From positions 88,824 through 152,823 of the forward strand of contig NW_020312770.1 in the NCBI RefSeq assembly GCF_002999335.1: 64,000 bases of DNA, in the 5' to 3' direction. Each line of letters begins with the position of its first letter. The first letter of the stretch is position 1. A program made the position numbers and the translations under genes. Origin of the DNA: Cyclospora cayetanensis. Its lineage: Eukaryota; Apicomplexa; Conoidasida; Eucoccidiorida; Eimeriidae. Shown here in pieces: positions 37,558 through 47,929 of this stretch. The notes under the pieces are model-generated. The model had not been told where the DNA came from. It was given only the letters and a program-made list of their open reading frames with translations, and ran no database searches.

Positions 37558-38200
37558 TACATTTACTTCAAATCGGTGGACAAGATCACTGTGAAGCAGA
37601 AATTTCCTGTACTGCACACTGGTCAATTGCTTTACGAGCTATACAGACCAGCAGTCGGCGTGGCATTTGACTTCACAGACGCTTTCCCACATACCCTTTA
37701 CTCACCCTGAAACTGGCGCAAAACGGAGACAGACAGTCGCACCCGCAAACTCGAGCATATCTACGTGCCGTTTGGACTTGTAAGTTTCCACCTGTACTGC
37801 AAAGGCAAGACATTCTAGTTTTATAAGCCTGTTCAAGACGACTGCATGGTTGATCACGTGAAATGCGTCTTACTCTGCAGCCGAGCTATTCAAGAGCACC
37901 TATAGCAGCTACGGCGTTCGCTTCCGCTGTGGGGCGAGCAGAGGTAGTGAAGACCTGCAAGTGCTCCCCAAAATCAATGCATCCTCCGATATTGAACCAA
38001 CAGCACCCTGGAATCAATAAGATTGACTAACAAACAAATTCGTCGATTCTTCACTGATTCCTTATTAACTAATGCCAGAGCAGTACAATGCGCTGAAATT
38101 TAGCTTAGCCCTCAACAGCGGACCTTTTAGAGACACTTGAAAACATTATATTGAGCTTGTATCGGGGATGCAGATAATGGTTCCCTGTTGTTACCACAGC
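37558..38200 (+). pseudogene. Reverse transcriptase remnant (copy 1)
   Basis: KITVKQKFPVLHTGQLLYEL and FDFTDAF match the N-terminal palm and finger blocks of gypsy RT. Further blocks (IYVPFGL; QIRRFFTDSLLTNARAV, resembling the KQIRxFLGLxNYYRRF block) appear in shifting frames up to about 38200, so the gene is inactive. Confidence 0.65.
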
Positions 38201-38340
38201 TGAACCCTACTGAATACAAACTAGGAGATTAGGATATGCTCAGCGCGTGCGTATCCAGCAATGCCACTTTTGTGGTCTCCATGTGAAGTCTCATCCCAAA
38301 ATATTGAAGGGAATAGTTGAGCGCTAATTGGGTTAGCTAG

Positions 38341-39471
38341 CTTGACTCCTTGCACTCAGTCTGCAAGATTTTATCGTGTAGAAAACGAGCTAGGATGCGC
38401 CTTTCCGTACCCTGTGACCACTTCGGGCATTCATAGCCAGCTGTACAGAGCAATACCGCTCGCAAGCACGCGACATTCATTTTTCAGTCTCAAGGTAGCT
38501 CTACTTGAAAGCAAAAAATTATACTTAAAGAGCAAACACAACTGGTTAATTCATTTCAAATTCGTAATCAAACAATTAAGATCCCCTTCTGTAGATGAAC
38601 CTGCTGCATATCCATCTACATAAGGGACGAATCCTGAATACTCTATCATCCACAATCGCACGTCCATCGGCAAAATAATTTTTGATCCCCGTGTGCAAAC
38701 ACATGGGAGAAAGCTTTCAGCAAGTTGAGCGGCGGATTGTTTCATGTGACGGCAGCTCTGGTGCAGTTCCTATAGAACCCACTGGTTTTCATACCGTAAC
38801 AGATTCTCTATGCCTCCGACAGTGGATCCAAGGCAACGCAACAAGGGAGTTACCTTCTCAGTGCCAAAGAGGATGAGCCATTTCAATGAGATATCCATTG
38901 GCCCAAACTGATAAACAGGCATCAGCCAAGAGTTAATACAGCGCGCTGTAGCAATGACCCATTCCACGTACGCTCACCTGCACTTTGGGATTCAAACAGT
39001 TCATTCAGCCTGGGAAGAGCAGCAAGTGCCTGAAGAACCACCTATGTATGGTACTGCCATTACTCTGCAGAAATCCATACGCCTTGCTACTTGTTGCAAT
39101 CCGCTTTCATAGATAATGTAAAATCCAAAGAAACTTTCGCATAGCCGTCCCTTTGCCCTACGACTCCGTCTTTGCATTGCATAGGGACGAATGGTTAGCC
39201 GAAAGCAGGCCGTGCTGTCTGGCCCTGCAGATGGGCCTGTAGAGGGGTAAGTGCATGTGACAAGCGATGCAAGACACATCGCTTCGTGGTCATTTTCGCA
39301 TTTTTCTAGATATTGAAATACACAAAGCAACAAAACAAGCGGTAATGTCAAAATGGCGCCTGGAGCCGACGCGACGACCAATGGGCACTATTGCAACCCG
39401 TTTAGTCAACTTGCGTCCGCACGAAGGGCCTGATGCAGTGTTGAATCAACAATGGCAGAACGCATTCCTGT
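38341..39471. other. Intergenic region, nothing recognised
   Basis: About 1.1 kb between the end of the recognisable retroelement and the 3' end of the SANT-domain gene. Only short overlapping open frames are present. Confidence 0.5.
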
Positions 39472-42400
39472 TCAATCTGGGGTCGGTGGCAAGCCCTCAT
39501 CTGAAGTGAGCTTTAAGGGGGTGATGGGGCTGCTCGGCATGCCAGGGTCACCCACTGCATTCGCTGGCTCATCCGCCTGGCTCCGCCGCCGCTCCCTGGA
39601 TGCCAGCCTAGCGTTGTGCTGCATCGCCCGCACAATTCCTTTTAGCCTTTGGAGTAGTAAATCTATTGCCCTCGCCCTCGGAGACAACTGACCGGGTCCC
39701 ATGGGTGCCCCCGCACCGCTGTGGCCTCCGCCAGCCCCCACTAGTCGCACACTGCTCGATCCCATCTGTTGGGGTGCCTGACCACCAGCCGTTGCCACTG
39801 GGGCCCCTGGCCGCGAACGGGCAGCCCTCGACCGCGTCATGTACGAAGGACCCTCGTCATCCTGTTGAGAGTGCTTCCGAGAGGCCGCTTGTATACAGGT
39901 CAGCAGTGTATCCAGCTGCGAAAACTTCAACGAGGGAGGAGGGCCAGCGGCTGGAGGAGAGGCATCTGTATCTGCTCCCTCAGGTTGGGTCTGCTGGGGC
40001 TGGTCTATGAGAAAACAAGATGGTACATAACACCGATGCCCTGGCCCCCACAGCCCCGCATCCGCCGGAAGGCTAACGACTCTCCCTGGCCCTACAAAGC
40101 CCTTTGTGGTTGCGGGCAAGAAATATCCATCACTCATATTCTCCACAAATATCTCGGGGCCATCGCTATCTCCATCTGCCCACTCCTCTCCACGACAACT
40201 CAGAGGGTCCTTTGAAAAGAAAAAACACAGGGAAAGCGAACTGCAGAGTATTAGCAGAAAGACTATGTGTACACACCCCATAAAGACAGTACGAAGAGGC
40301 GCAGGGCATGTCCTCAGTTGAAGCAAAAGCTACTTTGCTGTGTTCATGTGCTGCCGGTGAGCGAGACACGGTAACTTTAGTGCTACAAACCGAGGTGCAT
40401 TACCTTGAGAGTGGTCTGCAAGGCGTCGCGATGCAGCAAATGGTCGCTGAAGACGTCAAATGGAAGGAAGTTGCGACCGTTGAAACGTCGCATCATGCTC
40501 GTCCCACAGTCCGACGACAGGCCAGCTACAGCCTGCAGAGAAATAGAGAAATGCAAGAACTATTTAGTGCCAACAAGGGAGAAATTGAGACCCACCGCTG
40601 AACAAGCACACTAGACATCAATAAACATTACTTCATGCATGAGCAGGCAAGGCTTTGAGAACAGTACGCAAAGCCCGACAAAAGGCCAACGCACACACTG
40701 CATACCGTCCCAGCTCCCTGACATCTGCCCATAGCCAAAAGCGTCGGTATGGAAAAACCACGAATGGAGAGCCATCAGCTTAGCCCTTTAGGATGTGGTG
40801 CTCGCCAGAAGCAATACGTCCTTCGTTTAAACTTAGAGCTGAGGCAAGGGAGAACACCCGTTATAGACTCACCTCTGCGACGAGCTCTTCCCTCCGTATT
40901 TGCTTGGAGCCAATGTGTCTGTTCTTCTTTTTGACCCGTGTTCCGTCCTCCAGCTCTTGCAGACGTCGCTTAAGCCCGAACTTAAACTTGAATCGGTAAT
41001 AGAAATCCTGAGACAAACAGAACACCGCCTCCGTGCAATCTCTTGTAGCGCCTGCTGTTACAACTGCCACTGGACCTCAAACAGCTTCAGATGGCCCAGA
41101 GCAATGCAGCAATAATACAAGCTACCGCGTCACTCGTCAATGCTTCCTCGGATTGCTGCAGTAGCTTCCTCTCAAGCATTTCTCAACAGCCACACAGCAC
41201 TTACTACGCAGTCCCTGGTAGTCTTGCCATCAAGACAAGCGGCGATCTTTTCGAAGTTTTTTGGATACATCAGAAACTTCTCAACAAACGTACGCGCCTC
41301 AGATTCCGCCCAAACCGTCACCGCTTTCCTCTCGGCTTCCTGCTCCACTGGTTCGAACACCTGAGTATCACAAAACAGCATATTAACAGGAAGAGTCCAG
41401 CAATGTCATCAGTGGCAAACAGAAGCCCGACAGGTCCACGCGTGCGATGAGCCCCATAATAACCTCGTTGAAGAGCAAGGACATATAGAACCCCAGACCT
41501 CTGCGCATAAAGGGTTGACGGACTCTGGTACTATTGCAGGTGTATCCACATTCTCTCTCCCAATCAAAGATAGCCCAATCCGGGTCTGTCTGTAGAAGCT
41601 CCACAGGGTGCACGCCGCTGCTCTCTTGCTGCCGTTGGAATCTTTGTCGAAGGCTCTGCCCCTGGGAAAAGAGACACGAGTCTCGCCAGAAGACTCCCGG
41701 CCCCGTCAAATTTGAGAAGTTCGCTTGCATCCACTCTCGTTTGCTCTCACGACTTGCGGCCTCCTCCTTAGCCCGCTGACGATCATTACATGCCTCGCCA
41801 CGAAGGGTCCTACGGCCTGTTTTGCCCATACGAAAAAACGGCAACAGAACAAACACACCTGCCTAATTTCCTCTGCACAAAATATGTACATGACCCACGG
41901 CCCGGCATGATATGTATAGACACATTCATATACATATATGTCAATCATGCCGGGCCCTTAGTGTGCCCGCGCCTTTTAGAAAAGACCCCATATGAACTTC
42001 ATACGGCTCTTTCAGGTACCCGTTCACGAAAATGGTTCTACGCGTAAACTCGTGGCCAAGCCTAGAACGGTGCTAAAGACGCAGTTGAAACACCTTGTAG
42101 CGTCTGTCAGCTCAAATCAGACAATGCGTCGTAGATTCTTTGTGAGAGAGACATCAAAACCGCTCATGTCATCTTACATATGGCATGAGCTATGAGCGTG
42201 TTCTGTATGGGGCCGTGTCCGAACCTTTCACTTGAAACCACAAAATTCGCTAATGGGGTCCTCCAAGGACTCGCAACCCCTCCCCCCACTAACGAACCTT
42301 TAGAGCCAAAAGCCAAAGTTGGGCCATCACAATATCATCTAAGGGAAGAGCCAAGGACCCACAGAAAACGTTCTTGTTATTGAACAATTACTCTACAAGA

Positions 42401-45400
42401 ACCCACTAGGGCTTTGAGTGCTTTTTTACCAGTGGCATCTGCCGGTCTCCTCGCCCCGTTTCGGTCGTGCAGGCCTACTTCTTCTGCTGTGTCTCTGCTG
42501 TGCTGTTTCTCGTATGGCTCCTTTGGATTTCCTTGTCTGAAACCCGCTGGTAAAGCCATCAAGAGAGATGGATGGTCCACCGCTCTTACGGGAAGAACAC
42601 CCCACCCGAAGAGATCGCCTGCGGCCAGACGGTGACGCTCCAGTTGGCGGCGATGGCTGCGAGAAACGAGATGAACAGATATGCGAAGGAAAAATAAACG
42701 TTCGCAAGTAGTCAAACGGGCAAGAACGCACCATGCAGTACGGCACAAGCCAGGCGCACAAACCCAATGCTGTTATGGCTCAATATGTGGCAGGGGACGA
42801 GGATCACAGGCGGTCAAAACGGACAGAGATGGAACGCGCAGCAACAGGCAAATTAAGAGACTGCCCATTCGAAGGAGGCACAGAAGAGCCGAGAGGACGT
42901 AAGACGTAAGGCGCCCCACAAGAGCTTACCACCTCCAAGCTTTATAAAAAGCCTTGCAGACGACCTTTTGCTGACTCAAGAGGAAGCTGAGCCGCTGCTG
43001 CCTCTCGGAGATGCGCCGACGCACATTCTGGATGCTCAAGGGGCCCCTGTAAGGGTGGCCCGGCTGATTCTTGCGAAATGGACCCTCCAAAATTCGCAGG
43101 TCCCACTTCCACGGCTGCTGGGGCACGCGTTTCTGAGGAAGGAAGAAGGAGACAACAACTCCAGGGTCCTCGTCTGGGAAGGGCATGAGGCTGCTGAAGG
43201 TAAGCCGGATGTCTATTGGCTCTCCTTCTGTTTGCTGGTGTTGGTGCTGCTGCTCCCCTGCTGCTGCCATCAGCGCAACAGCACGCCCTGCAGAAACTCC
43301 CAATTGCGGAAACAGTGAGAGCCACTCATGCAGCTTTTGAAGCTGTTGCTGCTGGTCCTTCTCGCATGCAGTGCCTTCCGCTGCTGCTTCGGGTGCATCC
43401 GACTTCCTGTTCTGGTCAGAAAATACCACAGCATCAGAATCTCCAACAGCAGCGGCAGCTGCTGCTGCTTCCGCAGGATTCATGGAATCGACGATAGCTG
43501 CCAGTAAAACGAGTTGCTGCATTGAGATGCCATGACTCAATTCCCGCAACTGCTGCAGGAGCTGCTCCAAAGCCTGCTGCTGCTTTTGCTGCTGCTTGTT
43601 AATCAAGACCAAAGCGTCATCCACCACCAAAGGTCCCTGGCAGTGCCTCCCAGTATTTTCTTCTAAGTGATGCGCTGCGTCTGTTGCCGCCTCATTCCCT
43701 GCTGCCCCCTCGGCGCCCCTCGAGGGGGTCGTACGAAGTCGTCTCAGCCTCAATACCGGCTGAAAATGATCTTCGGGCCGCTGGAAGGCCGCTGCTGCAG
43801 CAGGCGAAGAACCCCCGTCATGTGCTCCTTCCTCGTACCCGCTGGGCAGCAGCAGCTCGGCTCTGCAGCCAAGCGGTTGTTGCTCTAGCTGCTGCAGCAA
43901 ATCTGGAGAAAAGAGTTCACGCCTTAAAAATAGCATAAGCTGCTCATTACAAGATGGTGACACCAGAGTTGGTGGTGGCCCTCGAGGCCCCTCGTCCTCT
44001 TCGTCTGGTGGAGGGGGTTCCACCCATAAGGGGCCCCTTCGAAGCTGTTGCTGATCTCCTGGGAGGCCTAGCCTCCTGAGTCCTGCAATCCCAATGGCGC
44101 TAGCAGCAGCGGTTGTGGCAGCAGCCGCTGCTGCAGTGGAGCTCGACCCCGTTGCAGCCGCAGATATAGCAGCAGCGACTGCGGGATACGTAGGCACTCG
44201 CAATTCCACTGTGGCAATGCGACATATCTCCCGAAGCAACGGCAGGCCAGCTGTGAATGCCTGAGAATGGTTTGAGGCAGCTAAACTGTCCACCATGGGG
44301 CCCTCAGCTGGCAGCCACGGGATATTCCTTACACCATCGCCTGCTGCTGCCGCCGCACTCAGGGGCAGCAGCACCTCGGCTGCTGCAGCCGCTGCTGCTG
44401 CATCAGATCCGCTGGCGACAGCAGCCGTAGCTGCAACAGCGGCGGCAGCGGCTGCTGCTGTTGCCTCATCGGGCGTAAGGCTGCACTCAGCTTTTGTCTG
44501 AGACGCAGCAAGGCATAGGACATCCAGAGGGGGACGGTACCTTGCAGCTTCACCCCATTCTCTAGGCCCCCCCCGCGCGCCTCTTCGCCTCCCCTTAGGC
44601 AAATGCCTCCCGGCCGACTGTAGCGCAGCCCGCAGCAGGGCCCTACAGGGGTTAGACCACAGACCCGCTGCTGCAGCTCCACCTGCAGTAGCGGCGGCTG
44701 CAGCAGCAGCAACAGCAGCAGCAGCTGCTGCTGCACTGCTGTCTTCCATAGACTCCATGCTCTTAAAGCCCTCCTCATCCTCCATTTCTCCATCGTCCCC
44801 CTGAGAGGCCTCCGTGTCGCGGTTCAGCTGCGGCTGCGACGAGAAATCGTCCGACTGGTGACTCGAGCGTGCTGCTGTTGAAGAGCCCACGGGAGGAACT
44901 GCTGCTGCTGCTGTTGCTTCTGCTTCCCGATGCAACACAGCAACGTCATAGTCGACAGCCTCAAGGGCCAGGCGAAGGCGCTGCTCCATCTTCCCCAGTG
45001 CATCTATAGCTGAATGACGTCCCTCAGGCTCCTGCTGTTGCTGCAGCACCTGCTGCAGCTGCTGCTTCAGACTGCCGACCAAGTCACTCATTGCTGCTGC
45101 TTCAGCACGCATTGCTGCCTCCTCAGGATCCACAGCGCGTCCAGCACCCTGTGCCAACGCCTCATCTGCCGTGCACCTGGGAACGCAAACTGGGATAGCA
45201 GCCACGTCTAAAGAGCCCAAAGATCCAGCCAGAATTCCAGCCTCCGCGGATTCCGTAGCTACCGGTAATGCATCTAAACCCTCTGCTGCAACACTCTGAG
45301 CCGCTCCAGTTTCCGCTGTCGCCGTAGTTGTACTTGAAAGCCTTTGGCACTCACTAACGTGCAGGGCCATCATCGTTTGTCGCTCCGCATAAGCACTTCC

Positions 45401-46558
45401 ATTAGGCCTGACAATCGTTGCTTCGAGCACGCAAGACGCATGATCTCCCGTTTGTGTTTGTCCCGAAATCGCTGCTTTCGCTGTTTTCGCTGAGGCTGCT
45501 GCACCCTCCGCATCGACATTCACGGGTGCAGAGACTTCAGCTTCGATGCTTCCAGAAGAAACGGCGTTTCCCAACGGTCCACCACTGCTGGCTACGCCTG
45601 TAGCAGTGATGGGGGCATTCGGGGAATGAGGCCAACAGCCTGTTATGCGAGGCACACTACGCTCTTGGGGCTGGAGCTTTTGTGCTACGTACTGTCGCTG
45701 CTGAGCCGTCATATGCTCTCGTTGAGCCTCCAGCTGTTGTTCAGTTTGTTGCTTGTGCTCCTCAGCTGGCAGCTCTGGCTGTGGCTGCTGCTGCTGCTCT
45801 AGTTGCTGCAGTTGTTGCTTGTGCTCCTCATCATGAACCCAAGACGCCTTGGCTTCCCCCAGATGCTGCTCTGGTGGCGACTGCACGTTGTGAAAAGCCA
45901 GAGGATGCTCATCCTCTTGCTTGCCTTCTAAATAATCATTCGGTTGGACTATTCCTGTTGTCGTATCCTGCTTCTGCTGCTGTTGCTCCTGCACCATGCG
46001 CTGCTGCATCTTGTGCAAAGCAGCAAGACCTAACCCCAAGTTACGTGACCTCGTACTGTGATCATCAAGAGCCACAGTTGCCTCCCTACTGCTCCTGCTG
46101 CTTGTGCTGCTCTGTGAGCCTCCAGTCTGCAGCATATTCGAGAAGGAACCGTTGCTATCGCGGGCCTGTGCTGCACCGGCTTTCTGTTGCACTGCTCCAC
46201 TTCCACCCGTGTTGGGGATTACTTGCAGTGCCGTCAAAGATGGAAGCAGCAGATCCACGCTGTCATCTTCCTCTAGGGCAGACTGTATACGTTTCAGGAG
46301 CTCATCACCTTCCGCTGAAACAACGGCTGCTGCTGGGGAAGCCGCCGAGCCATCTTGAGCAGGTACTGGAGCCTTTGTGCGGCCCCCAGTAACTGTCGAG
46401 GAACTCCTAGCCTCGGTACATGAGGAGGCATTCTTGTTCTCCGACGGCATCGGGCTGGGGGGAAGACACTGGCTGTACGGGCCAGTAGACAAAATCACGA
46501 GCCCATGGGCATGAGTACTTAGGCATGGAGGGGGGCCCGCAGCCCCACAGTTATTCAA
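39472..46558 (-). CDS. SANT-domain co-repressor-like protein with polyQ/polyA tracts
   Basis: Minus-strand exons 42930-46558, 42590-42656, 41464-41775, 41205-41360, 40873-41007, 40404-40532 and 39472-40209 add up to 1,721 residues in phase. The first exon alone encodes 1,209 residues, mostly low complexity, with runs of Gln (PolyQ/KQQ near the N-terminus and middle) and Ala (several runs of 6-8). Residues about 1350-1400 form a SANT domain: VTVWAESEARTFVEKFLMYP, KNFEKIAACLDGKTTRDCV, then DFYYRFKFKFGLKRR. The K-x-F-x-x-x-P-K-N-F spacing and the DCVxFYY end match the SANT domain of NCoR/SMRT-type co-repressors, which recruit histone deacetylases. A chromatin role is therefore inferred. The last exon is acidic then Pro/Ser-rich. 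The 814 bp intron after 42590 may hide another small exon, and the 41775 acceptor is tentative. Confidence 0.8.
41899..41957. repeat. Inverted repeat inside an intron of the SANT gene
   Basis: The 13-14 bp arms GGCCCGGCATGAT (about 41900-41912) and ATCATGCCGGGCC (41945-41957) are perfect complements around an A+T-rich loop of about 32 bp that is itself partly palindromic (ATACATATATG). On either strand it would form a stable hairpin. Confidence 0.8.
43500..46050. repeat. Dense CAG/GCA trinucleotide repeats within coding sequence
   Basis: Read on the minus strand, interrupted CAG and GCA repeats give polyglutamine and polyalanine tracts throughout the first SANT-gene exon, for example near 43560, 44370-44480, 44690-44745, 45020-45065 and 45770-45830. 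Such homopolymeric amino-acid repeats are abundant in Eimeria coding sequences. Confidence 0.85.
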
Positions 46559-46639
46559 CAGAATCAGGTGGATACTTCAGAGGCAAAAATAAGCTTCAAG
46601 AAGCCTAAAACACAGAAAAGGAGCGGCAACTATTACAGT

Positions 46640-47116
46640 TTAGCGACATCCGCCGTTGCTGCTTATCCTTGAACTCTCGCAGACCTGGGGATTCCCTGAG
46701 TATGGTAGCAGCGATGTTGACGATGCAAACAAGCTGCTGCATGAATAAACGTGCGGGGGAGATTCGGCGACATACGTAATTTGTTCTTGCGCATAGCTAA
46801 AATGCTGCTCAGCTGCAGGGGAAGTCGTGACAGTTGGAATCCCCGGGAACAGACTGGACAACAAGGAGTGGCTATTAGTATTACTAGGATAAAAGGATAT
46901 CAATAAAGCAAAAAGTAACACCAAGAGAGGGAGCGAGTAAAGGGGCTTCACAATCAATCCCATGGCTCCTGCATGCGGCGCGAAGCTCAGGAAGCCCTCC
47001 AGGGAAAGATCGGAATTATCACGCAGCAGGAACCATAAAGAAAAGCCAAATGCAAATCTAATGCAAGATACAAAATGCTGCAAGTAGCTGATTCCTATTA
47101 CTTCTTCTATTTCTTC
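46640..47116 (-). CDS. Small membrane protein or last exon, unrecognised
   Basis: An open frame ending at 46640 encodes about 158 residues with two hydrophobic segments: ISYLQHFVSCIRFAFGFSLW and a longer one containing YSLPLLVLLFALLISFY. The remainder is Ser-rich. There is no ATG at the upstream end; the frame opens after a CCCGCAG acceptor-like site at about 47117, so this is probably the last exon of a gene whose first exon I could not place, or it starts at an internal Met. No family recognised. It lies 82 bp upstream of the SANT gene start on the same strand. Confidence 0.35.
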   Translation of the reverse strand, partial: EEIEEVIGISYLQHFVSCIRFAFGFSLWFLLRDNSDLSLEGFLSFAPHAGAMGLIVKPLYSLPLLVLLFALLISFYPSNTNSHSLLSSLFPGIPTVTTSPAAEQHFSYAQEQITYVAESPPHVYSCSSLFASSTSLLPYSGNPQVCESSRISSNGGCR

Positions 47117-47131
47117 CTGCGGGCGCGACAA

Positions 47132-47929
47132 CCCGACCCAGGAACCCGGGGATTAAGGTGTGCTCATTCACAAGATTGTTGCGAGGTGCATATGATGTAT
47201 CAAGGGCGTCTTTAAATAAAATTTGTTGCCCAACTGATCAGAATATTCGCACCCACAGTTTCTTGATTTCGCTCTCCTATAGGTGTTTATGTTCACAGAT
47301 AGTCGTTCTATGGCTCAGCGGTGGATGTCGCCCATGAGGGCCTTCAACGGAGTTTGACAGCTCCGTTTGCCGCAAATCGGCGTGATCTCAGCCGATTCGG
47401 CGATTCCCAACAGCTGTATTCCTTGCAACGCATACGACTAGTCAGATGATATCTTCGCATTACTGACTGGATTTGACATGTGTAGCATTCTAGGTTACAC
47501 TTATAAGCTTTCCAATAAACAAATTATACTCACTAAGCATGTGGAAGAATTGACTTATGGATTTTTATGTTTGTATAGCCCTTTTCTGCAGAGTACTACT
47601 ACGCGCGATACAGAAAGACGCAATGTCGGAGGCCCCTGCGCTAGCTGCTACACCCAACCAGCTGTGAATGCTCAGGAGCGCTAAAAAGATTCAGCAGCCT
47701 CCACCCTAGTTGTGTTTCCCTCCTCGTGTCGACTACCAGGAGGAATCGGCACAAGAGAAAAAGTGAATTCTTCTGGCAAACCCTTTAAGAAAGCTCAATG
47801 AAGTTTATATTGAATGCGGTCTCAGGTGCCCCCCTAGGAATCCTAGGTTAAATATTGCAGTCAGTACCACTGCATTATTCGACGCAGGTGTTTTCAACTG
47901 AATGTGCTGCTCTGGATGCTCTGGGATGT
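47132..47929. other. Intergenic region
   Basis: About 0.8 kb between the small membrane ORF and the second retroelement copy. A short plus-strand frame at 47478-47684 has no support. Nothing recognised. Confidence 0.4.

Larger units (their letters stand above)
35740..38340 (+). mobile_element. Decayed Ty3/gypsy-type retroelement, copy 1
   Basis: The plus strand holds fragments of a gypsy-type pol, broken by stops and frameshifts. Around 36749-36793 reads LDTGLTLDFLSEGTA, the aspartic protease active site with the DTG intact. Around 36970 is IVGMP, matching the ILGMxWL segment after retropepsin. Reverse transcriptase begins near 37558 with KITVKQKFPVLHTGQLLYEL, followed by GVAFDFTDAF, which contains the first catalytic Asp. 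Near 37840-37920 is a degraded match to the YLDD-region block ending in EEHL (here IQEHL). No RNase H or integrase is visible past 38340, and I did not find paired LTRs, so the ends are approximate. Upstream DNA aligns by eye with copy 2 at an offset of about 12.3 kb. Confidence 0.7.

Noticed and set aside
39472..40326. A 284-codon ORF that appears to start with a signal peptide
   Set aside because: The hydrophobic part is a T-rich intron end. An AAAG acceptor at 40210 and the phase-0 donor at 40403 place the coding part as the last exon of the SANT gene.
43216..46392. Plus-strand frames opposite the SANT gene, including one of 236 codons
   Set aside because: They are Leu/Ala/Cys-rich readings of the complementary CTG/GCT repeats and have no independent evidence.
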